Below are positions 25,973 to 34,325 of a stretch of DNA of 64,000 nt, in pieces. The stretch is taken from positions 107,608 to 171,607 of the forward strand of contig NZ_JACVWU010000021.1 in the NCBI RefSeq assembly GCF_014596915.1. The letters are read 5' to 3'. The notes beneath the pieces are model-generated. The model saw only the letters and a program-made list of their open reading frames with translations. It was not told where the DNA came from and made no database searches. The stretch is from Streptomyces sp. TRM68416 (GTDB lineage: Bacteria > Actinomycetota > Actinomycetes > Streptomycetales > Streptomycetaceae). The first letter of the stretch is position 1. Every line of letters begins with the position of its first letter. The position numbers and the translations under genes are program-made.

Positions 25973-26907
25973 CGGGTGGCCTCCTTCTCCATCGGCTCGG
26001 TGAGGGTGAAGAAGACCTCGTCGAGCGTCGGCTTGGTGACCTCTATGTCGGCGATCCGCAGCCCCTTGCCGTCCAGTTGGCCGAGCACCGCGCCGACATC
26101 CTCGGGACGCGCCACGGGCACGGCGACCTTGTCGCCCTCGGCGGTCACGCCGGGCAGGCCACCGAGGGCCTGACGGGCCGCTTCGGCCTCGGCGGCGCCG
26201 GCCAGGGTGAGGCGGCACATGAGGCCGCCCACGTCGAGCTTGAGCTCGTCGGAGGAGCCGTCCGCGAGGACCCGGCCCTTGTCGATGACGACGATGCGGT
26301 CGGCGAGCTGGTCGGCCTCCTCCAGGTACTGGGTGGTGAGCAGGACGGCGACGCCCCGCGCGGCCTCGGCCCTGACCATGTCCCACAGGAGTTTGCGGCT
26401 GCGCGGGTCGAGGCCGGTGGTCGGTTCGTCCAGCACCAGCACCGGCCGCGGGACCACCAGGCTCACCGCGAGGTCGAGGCGGCGGCGCATGCCTCCGGAG
26501 AGGTAGCCGACGGGGGTGTAGGCCGCCTCGGCCAGCTCGAACCGGTCCAGCATCTCCTGCGCCCGCTGCTGGGCCTCGCCCTTGCCGAGGCCGAGGAGCC
26601 TGCCGAAGAAGACCAGGTTCTCGCGCGGGCTGATCTGTTCGTCGAGCGCGGCGAACTGCCCGGTGACGGCGATGTTGGCGCGCACCAGGGACGGGTCGGT
26701 CCCGGGGTCGTGGCCCAGCACGCGGATGGTGCCGCCGTCGGGTTGCAGCAGCGTGGTCAGGCAGTTGATGAGGGTGGTCTTGCCCGCTCCGTTGGGGCCG
26801 AGCAGGCCCACCACGGTTCCGGCCGGTATCCGCAGCGACACCCGGTCGAGCGCGGTCTGCTCACCGAACCGCTTGGTGAGCTCCGACAGGACGATGGCCT
26901 CGGTCAT
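25969..26907 (-). CDS. ABC transporter ATP-binding protein (DrrA-like)
   Basis: A 312-residue ATPase of the drug-export DrrA family. It has Walker A GLLGPNGAGKTT (from about residue 34), Q-loop region, signature YLSGGMRRRLDLA, Walker B VLVLDEPTTGLDPRS and the switch His replaced in LLTTQYLEEAD by Gln, as is usual for DrrA. The C-terminal 90 residues form the regulatory extension ending in TLDEVFFTLTEP. It powers the two permeases downstream. There is no siderophore-type importer in the window, so transport here points outward. Confidence 0.93.
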   Translation of the reverse strand: MTEAIVLSELTKRFGEQTALDRVSLRIPAGTVVGLLGPNGAGKTTLINCLTTLLQPDGGTIRVLGHDPGTDPSLVRANIAVTGQFAALDEQISPRENLVFFGRLLGLGKGEAQQRAQEMLDRFELAEAAYTPVGYLSGGMRRRLDLAVSLVVPRPVLVLDEPTTGLDPRSRKLLWDMVRAEAARGVAVLLTTQYLEEADQLADRIVVIDKGRVLADGSSDELKLDVGGLMCRLTLAGAAEAEAARQALGGLPGVTAEGDKVAVPVARPEDVGAVLGQLDGKGLRIADIEVTKPTLDEVFFTLTEPMEKEATR

Positions 26908-26960
26908 CGTGGCTCCTTCATTCCTTCATGACGTCGTCGTGCTCGGGCCGGTGGTGTCGG

Positions 26961-27230
26961 TCACGACGGCGTCCGGGTCTCGACCTGGCTCAGGACGTAG
27001 GCGACCACCTGCTCGGTGGTCTGGATGGCCCGTCCGGTCTGCTCGTCGATCGGCGGCAGGTCGAAGTCGTCCTCGATCGCGAACGCCATCTCCAGCAGGG
27101 CCAGGGAGTGGAACCCCAGGTCCTCGACCAGACGCATGTCTTTGCCCGGCTCGAACCGCTCCCGCTCGGGGGCGAGTTGCTCGATGATCGCGAGCACGGT
27201 CTCGCGCACCTCTTCACTGGAGTAGGACAT
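26961..27230 (-). CDS. Free-standing acyl carrier protein
   Basis: An 89-residue carrier protein. The attachment site for phosphopantetheine is Ser in VEDLGFHSLALLEM, where His replaces the usual Asp before the Ser. The helix pattern and acidic tail (IEDDFDLPPIDE) are those of acyl carrier proteins. It lies directly downstream of the AMP ligase at 27277 and the two probably work as a loading pair: the ligase activates a carboxylic acid and the carrier holds it. The carrier could present an acyl group to the stand-alone condensation protein or be a platform for the FAD oxygenase or a P450. AGGAGA lies just before ATG 27230. Confidence 0.9.
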   Translation of the reverse strand: MSYSSEEVRETVLAIIEQLAPERERFEPGKDMRLVEDLGFHSLALLEMAFAIEDDFDLPPIDEQTGRAIQTTEQVVAYVLSQVETRTPS

Positions 27231-27276
27231 GTGGTCTCCTGTTCTGGGCCGGTCGGGCGGTGAGAGGAGGGGCCGG

Positions 27277-28959
27277 TCAGGCGGGGCTGTCGGCCGCGGC
27301 GGACACCGCGTCGAGGGCGCGCTCCTGGCTGAGGCGCTGCCACAGCCGACGGCGGCGGCTCTTGCCACTGCTGGTACGGGGGATGGCGCCGCGGGGCACC
27401 TGGGCCACGTGCCGGCGGGTGCCGGGGCAGGCCGCGGCGAGCACTTCTTCGGCGACCTTGGCGGCCCGGGTGTCGAGTCCCTCCAGAACGGCCACCGCGT
27501 GCGGCTGTCCGTCCGCCTCGCCGAGCACCACGCAGACCCGGCTCAGGTCGAGTCCGGCCCGGCCGAGCATCAGCTCGACGTCCTCGGCGAAGAGCGAGCG
27601 GGCGTGGACCTTGACGCTGTCGCCGAGCCGGCCCAGCACATAGAACTCACCGGCCAGTTCGAAGGCGACGTCGCGGGTGAGGAGCCGTCCGCCCGCGAAG
27701 GCGGTGCCCTCGGCGGAGCCGTCCGTGAGGTAGCCGTCGGCCAATGAGGAGCCGGTGACGGCCAGTTCACCGACGTGGCCCTCGGGCAGCGGCTCCCCGT
27801 CCTCGCCGACGACCCGCACCGTCAGCCCGTCGAGTGCGCGGCCGCAGCTCATCACCTGGACCGTCGCCCGGTCCGTCCGCCCGTCCGCGAGGCTCACCTG
27901 CGCTCCGACCCGCAGCTCGTCCCGGTGCACGAGGACGGAGCGCGGCTCCTCCTCGACGGGCACTCCGGTGACGGCGAGGGTGCTCTCGGCCAGCCCGTAG
28001 GCGGGGGTGAGCGTGTGCGGGTCCAGGCCGTGCGGGCGCATCAGCTCCGTGAAGCGGGTCACCAGCGCGGGGTCGATGCGTTCGGCCCCGACGATCACCG
28101 CCCGGGTGCGGGAGAGGTCGGCGCCCTCCAGGTCCGCGTGGCCGACCTTGTCCACGATGCGCTTGAGGCCGAACGCCGGGGTGGCGGTGATCGTGGCGGG
28201 CCGCTCGACCCGCTTGGCGTCGAACCGGGTGAGGTAGACCAGCGGATGGCGCAGGAACGTCTCGGGTCTGCACACCGCCAGCCGGTTGTTGCCGGAGACA
28301 GGCACCACCAGGCAGCCGATGAGCCCCATGTCGTGGTGCATGGGCAGCCAGGAGCACCAGGAGTCGTCGCGCCCCGCACGCTCCCAGGCACGGATCGCGG
28401 CGGTGTTGGCGTCCAGCGCGGCATGGCTGACGCGCACGCCGCGCGGGCGGCCCGAGCTGCCCGAGGTGAACTGGACGAGGGCCTGTTCGACGGGGTCCCG
28501 CCGACCGGCTTCGGCCGCGGCGAGCTCCTCCAGGAGCAGCACGCGGGCCCCGCTCCCGCTCCCGGTCCCGGTCCCGGTCCCGGCGAGGACGTCCACCGCG
28601 TAGTCGTGGTGGGCGGCGTCGGCCACCACGGCTCCGGCGTCCACCGCGGTGACGACGGCGCGAACGTGGGCGCGGGCGGCCTCGCCCGACATCCGGGTGG
28701 GCGGCGCCAGCACGCTCACCACGCACCCGGCGGCCTGCACCCCGTAGAAGGCGGCGACGAGATCGGGGCCGGTGGAGCACAGCAGCGGCACGACCGCCCC
28801 GCGGGGCACGCCCCGCGCGATCAGCCCGCCCGCGATCCGGCCCGCCGCGTCGGCGAGTTCGGTGTAGGGCCGGTACGTGTGGGAGGCCTCGTCGAACATC
28901 TCCACACCGGTGTCGTCGCGGGGTGCGTCGAGCCAGTTCAACGTACGGGGTCGACTCAT
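27277..28959 (-). CDS. AMP-dependent acyl ligase, fatty-acyl-AMP-ligase-like
   Basis: A 560-residue adenylate-forming enzyme. The A3 loop reads VQFTSGSSGRPRGVRVSH; WLPMHHDMGLIG and TPAYGLAESTLAV are segments typical of fatty-acyl-AMP ligases (FAALs); YVLGRLGDSVKVHARSLFAEDVE is the hinge region; the catalytic Lys is in RTSSGKSRRRRL near the end. FAALs hand acyl-AMP to a carrier protein, and one lies just downstream. Residues about 125 to 137 are a Gly-Thr/Gly-Ser run encoded by a hexamer repeat. ATG 28959 has AAGGAG eight bases upstream, and a TATCGT -10-like hexamer lies at 29021-29016. This gene heads the seven-gene minus-strand operon. The substrate is not recognisable. Confidence 0.87.
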   Translation of the reverse strand: MSRPRTLNWLDAPRDDTGVEMFDEASHTYRPYTELADAAGRIAGGLIARGVPRGAVVPLLCSTGPDLVAAFYGVQAAGCVVSVLAPPTRMSGEAARAHVRAVVTAVDAGAVVADAAHHDYAVDVLAGTGTGTGSGSGARVLLLEELAAAEAGRRDPVEQALVQFTSGSSGRPRGVRVSHAALDANTAAIRAWERAGRDDSWCSWLPMHHDMGLIGCLVVPVSGNNRLAVCRPETFLRHPLVYLTRFDAKRVERPATITATPAFGLKRIVDKVGHADLEGADLSRTRAVIVGAERIDPALVTRFTELMRPHGLDPHTLTPAYGLAESTLAVTGVPVEEEPRSVLVHRDELRVGAQVSLADGRTDRATVQVMSCGRALDGLTVRVVGEDGEPLPEGHVGELAVTGSSLADGYLTDGSAEGTAFAGGRLLTRDVAFELAGEFYVLGRLGDSVKVHARSLFAEDVELMLGRAGLDLSRVCVVLGEADGQPHAVAVLEGLDTRAAKVAEEVLAAACPGTRRHVAQVPRGAIPRTSSGKSRRRRLWQRLSQERALDAVSAAADSPA

Positions 28960-29050
28960 CCATCACTCCTTGGCGGGGTGCCCCGGGGACCGGGATCTCG
29001 TTGGCGACGCTGGTGACGATAGGAGCGATCGCGGTGGCGCCCCGCGTCTC

Positions 29051-29068
29051 TTTCACGGCTCTGTTCGC
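29051..29068. promoter_or_regulatory. 11-bp-spaced heptamers between the two AMP-ligase genes
   Basis: TTTCACG (29051-29057) and TGTTCGC (29062-29068) are 11 bp apart in the divergent control region of the FAAL-like and the aryl-acid ligase genes. The first unit resembles TTTCAGC before the NRPS operon; the second matches less well. A TATCGT hexamer for the minus-strand gene lies about 29 bp away. A weak candidate operator taken alone. Confidence 0.3.
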
Positions 29069-29108
29069 CCCGGCCGGCGCGGCCCGGTCGGCCGGAACAC
29101 TGGCGGTC

Positions 29109-30716
29109 ATGGATGAGTTCACGCCGTGGAGCGACGAGGACGCCGCCCGCTACCGGGCCGCCGGGATCTGGCGGGGGGTACCGCTGGGCGACGCGCTGAC
29201 GGAGACGGCACGTACCTTCCCCGACCGGACCGCGGCCGTGGACCGCACGCGCCGCATCACGCACGGCGAGGTGCGCACCGAGGCCGACGCCATCGCGCGC
29301 GGCCTGCTGGCCCGGGGAGTGAAGCCCGGGGACCGGGTCATGGTTCAGCTGCCGAACGTCGTCGATTTCCTCACCGTCACGGTGGGCCTGTTCCGGGCCG
29401 GCGTCATCCCGGTGTTCGCTCTGCCGGGACACCGGCAGAGCGAGGTACGGCACCTGATCGAGGCGTCCGGGGCGGTCGGTTACGTCACCACCGGCCGTTT
29501 CCAGGGCTTCGACTACCGCACCCTCGCCCGGCACGCCGCGTCCCTGCCCGGCGTCCGCACGGTGATCGTGGCGGGCGACAGCGAGGAGCTCACCGCGCTG
29601 GACCGGGTCCGGGCCGAGGGCGCCGACGGCGGGCCGCTGCCCGAGGTGGACCCTGCCGGTGTGGCGTTCCTGCTGCTCAGCGGCGGCAGCACCGGCAGGC
29701 CCAAGCTGATCCCCCGCACCCACGACGACTACCTCTTCAACATCGACGCCTGCGCACGAGCCCTGGAGTTCGACGCGGAGAGCGTGTACCTGGCGGCGAA
29801 CCCGGCGGCGCACAACGCCGCCCTGGGGTGCCCGGGGGTGCTCGGCGCGCTGCGGGTGGGCGGCAAGGCGGTCCTGGCGGCGAGCCCCTCCCCCGACGAG
29901 GTGTTCCCGCTGATCGAGCGGGAGGGTGTCACCCACACCACCGTGGTGCCCGCGCTCGCGGCGCTGTGGTCCAAGGTCGCCGCGCAGCGGCCGGTGGACA
30001 TGAAGGGGGTGCTGCTCCAGGTGGGCAGCTCCAAGTTCGACGAGCAGGCCGCCGCGCGCACCCAGTCCGCGCTCGGCTGCCGCATCTCCAACTGGTTCGG
30101 CATCGGCGAGGGCCTGCTGACGTACACCCGCCTGGACGACCCGGAGGACGTGGTGCACGGCACCGAGGGCCGCCCCCTGTCCGAGTTCGACGAACTACGC
30201 CTGGTCGACGAGGAGTTGCACGAGGTGGAGCCGGGCGCGGTGGGCGAGCTGGTCACCCGCGGCCCGTACACCATCAACGGCTACTGGAACGCGCCGGAGG
30301 CGAACCGCACCTCGTTCACCCCCGACGGCTTCTTCCGCACCGGCGACCTGGCCCGGCTCACCCCGGAGGGCAATCTGGTGATCGTCGGCCGCGCCAAGGA
30401 CGTGATCAACCGGGGCGGCGAGAAGGTGTCGGCCGACGAGGTCGAGGGCCACCTGCGCGGCCACGAGGCCATCGACGACGCCGCGGTGGTGGCCCGGCCG
30501 GACGCCGAACTCGGCGAGGCCGTCCTGGCGTTCGTAGTCCCGGGCGGAGGTCCGGGACAGGTGCCTTCCCTGACGGAGATCAAGCGGTACCTGACCGGCA
30601 AGGGGCTGGCCGCGTTCAAGCTGCCCGACGAGGTGCGCGAGCTGCCGGTGCTGCCGCGCACCCCGGTCGGCAAGATCGACAAGGTGGCGCTGCGGGCGAC
30701 GGCAGCCTCCGGTTGA
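29109..30716 (+). CDS. Aryl-acid AMP ligase, salicylate type (DhbE/PchD/YbtE family)
   Basis: A 535-residue stand-alone adenylating enzyme. It has LLLSGGSTGRPKLIPRTHDDY, WFGIGEGLLTYTRLDDP and the catalytic Lys in TPVGKIDKVAL, all typical of enzymes that load salicylate or 2,3-dihydroxybenzoate onto an aryl carrier domain. In the pocket segment HNAALGCPG the residue matching DhbE Ser240 is Cys, and the residue matching Val337 is Leu (EGLL); both changes are recalled as marks of salicylate enzymes. The aromatic residue after HN is replaced by Ala, which could widen the pocket. It should feed the N-terminal carrier of the 2199-residue synthetase. I chose the ATG at 29109 because it matches the family N-terminus (PWSDEDAARYRAAGIW). 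No Shine-Dalgarno is visible. Confidence 0.9.
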   Translation: MDEFTPWSDEDAARYRAAGIWRGVPLGDALTETARTFPDRTAAVDRTRRITHGEVRTEADAIARGLLARGVKPGDRVMVQLPNVVDFLTVTVGLFRAGVIPVFALPGHRQSEVRHLIEASGAVGYVTTGRFQGFDYRTLARHAASLPGVRTVIVAGDSEELTALDRVRAEGADGGPLPEVDPAGVAFLLLSGGSTGRPKLIPRTHDDYLFNIDACARALEFDAESVYLAANPAAHNAALGCPGVLGALRVGGKAVLAASPSPDEVFPLIEREGVTHTTVVPALAALWSKVAAQRPVDMKGVLLQVGSSKFDEQAAARTQSALGCRISNWFGIGEGLLTYTRLDDPEDVVHGTEGRPLSEFDELRLVDEELHEVEPGAVGELVTRGPYTINGYWNAPEANRTSFTPDGFFRTGDLARLTPEGNLVIVGRAKDVINRGGEKVSADEVEGHLRGHEAIDDAAVVARPDAELGEAVLAFVVPGGGPGQVPSLTEIKRYLTGKGLAAFKLPDEVRELPVLPRTPVGKIDKVALRATAASG

Positions 30717-30719
30717 CCG

Positions 30720-31541
30720 GTGGCCGCCGTCTTCTCCGGTACGGGCGGCGGGTCGGCGTATCCCGGGGGAGCCGCCGCCCCCGGCGCACTCCGGGCACTG
30801 CTGCCCGCGGGCGTGGCGGCCCGGGACAGCTCCGGGGAGCTGACCGGCCCCGCGCTCTTCGAGGCCGAACGGCGGCAGGTCGCCGACGCGCTGCCCGCGC
30901 GCCGCGCGGAGTACGCCACCGTACGGCGGCTGGCGCGCGCCTGCCTGGCCGAACTGGGCGTCCCGCCCGCCGCACTGGTGCGCGGCGCCGACGGGGCGCC
31001 CCGATGGCCGGCCGGGACGGTCGGCTCCCTGACGCACTGCCGGGGTTACCGGGCGGCGGCGGTGGCCTGTTCCCGGGACGCCGACGGCCTGGGCATCGAC
31101 GCCGAACCGTGCGAGCCGCTGCCCTCCCGGGTGCTGGCACAGGTGACCTCGGCGGCCGAGCGGGCCCAGCTCGCCGAACTGGCCGAGGCCCAGCCGGGCG
31201 TGCCGTGGTGCCGGGTCCTGTTCAGCGCCAAGGAGGCCTACTACAAGGTCTGGTACCCCGCGACCGGACGCTGGCTGGGCTTCGACGACGCCGAGGTTGC
31301 CTTCGAACCCGGCCTGGACACGGGCACCTTCGTGGTGCGGCCGGTGCCGGGCGGCGCGCGCCGGGCCCGCCGGGCGGACGCCGCCTTCGATGCGTGCGCC
31401 ACAGGCTTTCCGGCCCTGCGCGGGCGGTGGACCGCCGGTGCGGAACTCGTGGTGACCGCGATCGCCGCACCGGCCGGTTCCCTGCCGCGCCGGGCTCAGG
31501 CGGGCCGCACCGCCACCGGAATGCTGCGGTGGGCCCAGTAG
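30720..31541 (+). CDS. 4'-phosphopantetheinyl transferase (EntD/Sfp superfamily)
   Basis: A 273-residue enzyme that transfers phosphopantetheine from CoA to carrier domains. The three family motifs are present: SLTHCRGYRAAAVA, the metal-binding GLGIDAEPCEPLP and FSAKEAYYKVWYP. EntD-type spacing and length fit. It starts with GTG only 3 bp after the aryl-acid ligase, so the two are co-transcribed, and it most likely primes the NRPS carriers and the acyl carrier protein of this cluster. Its last 46 bp overlap the end of the convergent P450 gene. Confidence 0.92.
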   Translation: MAAVFSGTGGGSAYPGGAAAPGALRALLPAGVAARDSSGELTGPALFEAERRQVADALPARRAEYATVRRLARACLAELGVPPAALVRGADGAPRWPAGTVGSLTHCRGYRAAAVACSRDADGLGIDAEPCEPLPSRVLAQVTSAAERAQLAELAEAQPGVPWCRVLFSAKEAYYKVWYPATGRWLGFDDAEVAFEPGLDTGTFVVRPVPGGARRARRADAAFDACATGFPALRGRWTAGAELVVTAIAAPAGSLPRRAQAGRTATGMLRWAQ

Positions 31542-32719
31542 GGAAAGCGGAAGCCGCCCGCGCTGGGCTCCCACACGCCCTCGCCCGCCGCCTCGATGTC
31601 CGCGAACCGGGCGACCAGCCGTTCGAAGACCACCGCCCCCTCCAGCCGGGCCAGCGCCGCGCCGAGGCAGTGGTGCACTCCTCCGCCGAAACTCAGGTGC
31701 GGGTTGGGCGACCTGGCCGGGTCGGCCCGGTCCGGCTCGTCGAAGACCCGCTCGTCGTGGTTGGCGGAGGCGAGCAACAGCACCACCACACGCCCCTTGC
31801 GGATGGTCAGTCCGGCGATCTCGATCGGCTCCAGGGCCATCCGGGTGGTGGCGTGGATGGGGGCGTCGTAGCGCATGAACTCCTCCAGCACGCTGCCGGC
31901 GAGGCCCGGGTCGGCCCGCAGCTGCCGCTGGGTGTGCGGCTGTCGTACGAAGAGGTCGCCGCCGGTGGCGATGGCGTTGGTGGTCGTCTCGAAGCCCGCG
32001 TAGTAGACGAACAGCGCGTTGTCGATGATCTCCTCGTCGGTCAGCGGCTCCTCGCCGTCCCTGGCCGCGGCGAGCATCCGCGACAGCAGGTCCTCGCCGG
32101 GGCGGCGCCTGCGCTCGCGGACCAACTGGGCTATGTAGTCGCGCAGTTCGACAACGGCCCCGTGCGCCTCGCGCTGCTTTTCCGGCGGGATGAACACCGC
32201 AAAGGCCTGGGCGAGCGAGTGGGACAGGCGGGCGATGTCGGCCCGGTCGGGGCGGGGGATGTCGAGCAGTTCGCTCATCACCGTCATCGGCACGGGCACG
32301 GCCAGGTCGGCGACGAGGTCGAGGCGCCGCTCGTCGGCGAACCGGTCGAGCAGGCCGTCGACGAGCCGGGCGACGGGCTCGCGCAGAGCGCGCACCATCG
32401 CCGGACTGAGCGACTTCACGAGCAGCCGGCGCAGCCGGGTGTGGCCGGGCGGGTCACGGTCGACGACGATGCGCCGCAGGTAGTCGTTGGCCGGGCCCTC
32501 GCCCACCGACACCGCCTGGTACTCCTCGGGGAACTCCCGGCCGAGCCGGGGGTCGCGGAGCAGCGCGGAGACCTCCTCGTGCCGCGGGAAGACCCACTGT
32601 CCCGGGCCGCCCCGGCAGACCGGGCCGTACGCGCGCAGCCGGCGGTAGACCGGGTAGGGGTCGCGCATGGCGCGCGCGTCGTCCAGCAGGAAGCGCGGCA
32701 TGTTCAGCACGGTGTCCAA
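31496..32719 (-). CDS. Cytochrome P450 (first of a divergent pair)
   Basis: A soluble bacterial P450 of about 407 residues. The I-helix oxygen-binding segment is YYAGFETTTNAIA, the ExxR region follows, and the haem-ligand loop is FGGGVHHCLGAALARLEG. The start is uncertain: TTG 32719 has GGGAGG ten bases upstream, while GTG 32710 and ATG 32701 are in frame but farther from that site. It is clearly a paralogue of the P450 at 32913: both share a GQWV segment and GPAN(D/E)(Y/F)L(R/K)RIV. P450s beside MbtH-A-T fusions often hydroxylate the carrier-bound amino acid (NovI, NikQ), and coelibactin-type clusters also carry one. Which role applies here is unknown. A ferredoxin gene is not seen nearby. 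Confidence 0.88.
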   Translation of the reverse strand: MDTVLNMPRFLLDDARAMRDPYPVYRRLRAYGPVCRGGPGQWVFPRHEEVSALLRDPRLGREFPEEYQAVSVGEGPANDYLRRIVVDRDPPGHTRLRRLLVKSLSPAMVRALREPVARLVDGLLDRFADERRLDLVADLAVPVPMTVMSELLDIPRPDRADIARLSHSLAQAFAVFIPPEKQREAHGAVVELRDYIAQLVRERRRRPGEDLLSRMLAAARDGEEPLTDEEIIDNALFVYYAGFETTTNAIATGGDLFVRQPHTQRQLRADPGLAGSVLEEFMRYDAPIHATTRMALEPIEIAGLTIRKGRVVVLLLASANHDERVFDEPDRADPARSPNPHLSFGGGVHHCLGAALARLEGAVVFERLVARFADIEAAGEGVWEPSAGGFRFPYWAHRSIPVAVRPA

Positions 32720-32817
32720 CGCTGCGTCACCTCCCGGCACCCTCGGGTGCGCGGCTCGGGTTCCGGTGGTTGCCTGGCCCGCCCAGTCTGCGAGCCCGGT
32801 GCCGGGCGCCGTACGGC

Positions 32818-32835
32818 GGTGAAGGACTGGTGACA
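32818..32835. promoter_or_regulatory. 11-bp-spaced heptamers between divergent P450 genes
   Basis: GGTGAAG (32818-32824) and GGTGACA (32829-32835) are 11 bp apart. Read on the minus strand they are TGTCACC and CTTCACC, close to the GTTCACC unit of the Streptomyces PHO box and similar to AfsR targets. This is the best matched of the four repeat pairs in the cluster and could control either P450. Confidence 0.4.
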
Positions 32836-32912
32836 GGTTCCCCCGCCCCCGCTCCCGAGCTGTCAGGCTCACCGGCGGACACCACGCGCAAGCCACAGGA
32901 GGTGCCGGTCGC

Positions 32913-34154
32913 ATGCGAGAGCTGCCCGTCAAGTTCGACTCCCGCGATCCCGCCGTGGTCGCGGACCCCTACCGGGTGTACGCGGAGCTCCGCACGGCCG
33001 GCCGGCTGGCCCGCGGCGCGGCCGGGCAGTGGGTGGTCTCGCACCACCAGGACGTCAGCCAACTGCTCAAGGACCGCCGGCTCGGGCACGAGTACCCGCC
33101 GGAGTACCACGAGTTCTCCACGGGGGCGGGGCCCGCGAACGAGTTCCTGAAGCGGATCGTGCTGGACCAGGACGCGCCCGCGCACACCTTCCTGCGGGGG
33201 ATCATGCAGCGCTCGTTCAGCCCAAGGCTGATGCGCAGGCTGGAGGAGTACGTCACCGCGCAGGTGGACCGGCTGATGGCCGACGCCCTGGACCGGGCGG
33301 CGGGCCGGGGCGGGGTGCTGGACGTGGTCGGCGACCTGGCCTTCCCGCTGCCGGTCACGGTGGTCTGCGAGTTGATCGGCATCCCGGACGTGGACCGCGA
33401 CGCGGTACGTCCGCACGCCGTGGAGCTGGCCAAGGCGTTCGCGCTCTACGTGCCCGAGGAGGAGCGGGCGGCGGCGCACGAGGCGGTGACCTGGCTGCGC
33501 GACTACGTCTCGGCGCTGGTCGACGAGCGGGCGAAGCGGCCCGACGACGACCTGGTCAGCAATCTGCTGGCCGCCCGGCGCACGCATCCCGGCTTCGACC
33601 GGGAGACGCTCGTCGACAACGTGGTCTTCCTGTTCTTCGCGGGCTTCGAGACCACCACCAACCTGATCTCCACGATCTTCTCCGCGCTGCTGCGCCATCC
33701 CGGGCAGTTGGCCCTGCTGCGGGAGCGGCCGGAGCTGGCGGCGCCGGCCGTCGAGGAGTTCCTGCGGTACGACGCGCCGATCCAGGCCACCGCGCGCTAT
33801 GTGAAGGAGCCGGTGGAGATCGACGGCCGCACCGTGCGCGCGGGCCGCATCCTGGTGCTGCTGCTGGGCTCAGCCAACCACGACCCGGCCCGGTTCACCG
33901 ACCCCGGACGCCTCGACATCACCCGCGACCCCAACCCGCACGTGAGTTTCGGCGGCGGCGTCCACCACTGCCTGGGCGCGGCACTGGCCACGGTGGAGGG
34001 ACGCGCCGTGCTGCGGTGGCTCGCGAACGCACCGGCCGTGCCGACCGCGGCGGGCACCGTGGAACGGCGGCCCAGCGTCACCTTCCGGGCCTACCGCAGC
34101 ATCCCGGTGAGGTTCGAGCCCACCGAACACCCCCGGACAACGCCCACCCCCTGA
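32913..34154 (+). CDS. Cytochrome P450 (second of a divergent pair)
   Basis: A 413-residue P450. The I-helix segment is FFAGFETTTNLIS and the haem-ligand loop is FGGGVHHCLGAALATVEG; EEFLRYDAPIQATARY precedes the beta-bulge. AGGAGG lies nine bases before ATG 32913. Shared segments with the P450 at 31496 show a duplication within the cluster; the two may act on different carrier-bound substrates or carry out successive oxidations. The C-terminus ends in a Pro/Thr-rich tail. The gene converges on the SARP regulator. Confidence 0.9.
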   Translation: MRELPVKFDSRDPAVVADPYRVYAELRTAGRLARGAAGQWVVSHHQDVSQLLKDRRLGHEYPPEYHEFSTGAGPANEFLKRIVLDQDAPAHTFLRGIMQRSFSPRLMRRLEEYVTAQVDRLMADALDRAAGRGGVLDVVGDLAFPLPVTVVCELIGIPDVDRDAVRPHAVELAKAFALYVPEEERAAAHEAVTWLRDYVSALVDERAKRPDDDLVSNLLAARRTHPGFDRETLVDNVVFLFFAGFETTTNLISTIFSALLRHPGQLALLRERPELAAPAVEEFLRYDAPIQATARYVKEPVEIDGRTVRAGRILVLLLGSANHDPARFTDPGRLDITRDPNPHVSFGGGVHHCLGAALATVEGRAVLRWLANAPAVPTAAGTVERRPSVTFRAYRSIPVRFEPTEHPRTTPTP

Positions 34155-34235
34155 CACCGGCCTTCCGCCCCACCCGCGCGGCCCGGACGATCCCTGCGGC
34201 CAAGCGGGTCCGGCGAAGTCGGCCGCGGTTCGGTC

Positions 34236-34289
34236 GCGCCCCGAAGGAGCGCGGGGAACCGCGCGACCAGCCACGACGGCGCCGCGGAC
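34236..34289. repeat. Common Streptomyces intergenic repeat
   Basis: The segment from GCGCCCCGAAGG to the run around CCAGCCACGACG matches, from memory, a short element found in many Streptomyces intergenic regions next to gene ends. It contains GC-rich inverted half sites and lies between the convergent P450 and SARP genes, where it may help terminate transcription. Confidence 0.6.
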
Positions 34290-34325
34290 AGACGCCGACC
34301 GCTCTTCGTACTTCCGGCGGAGCGC

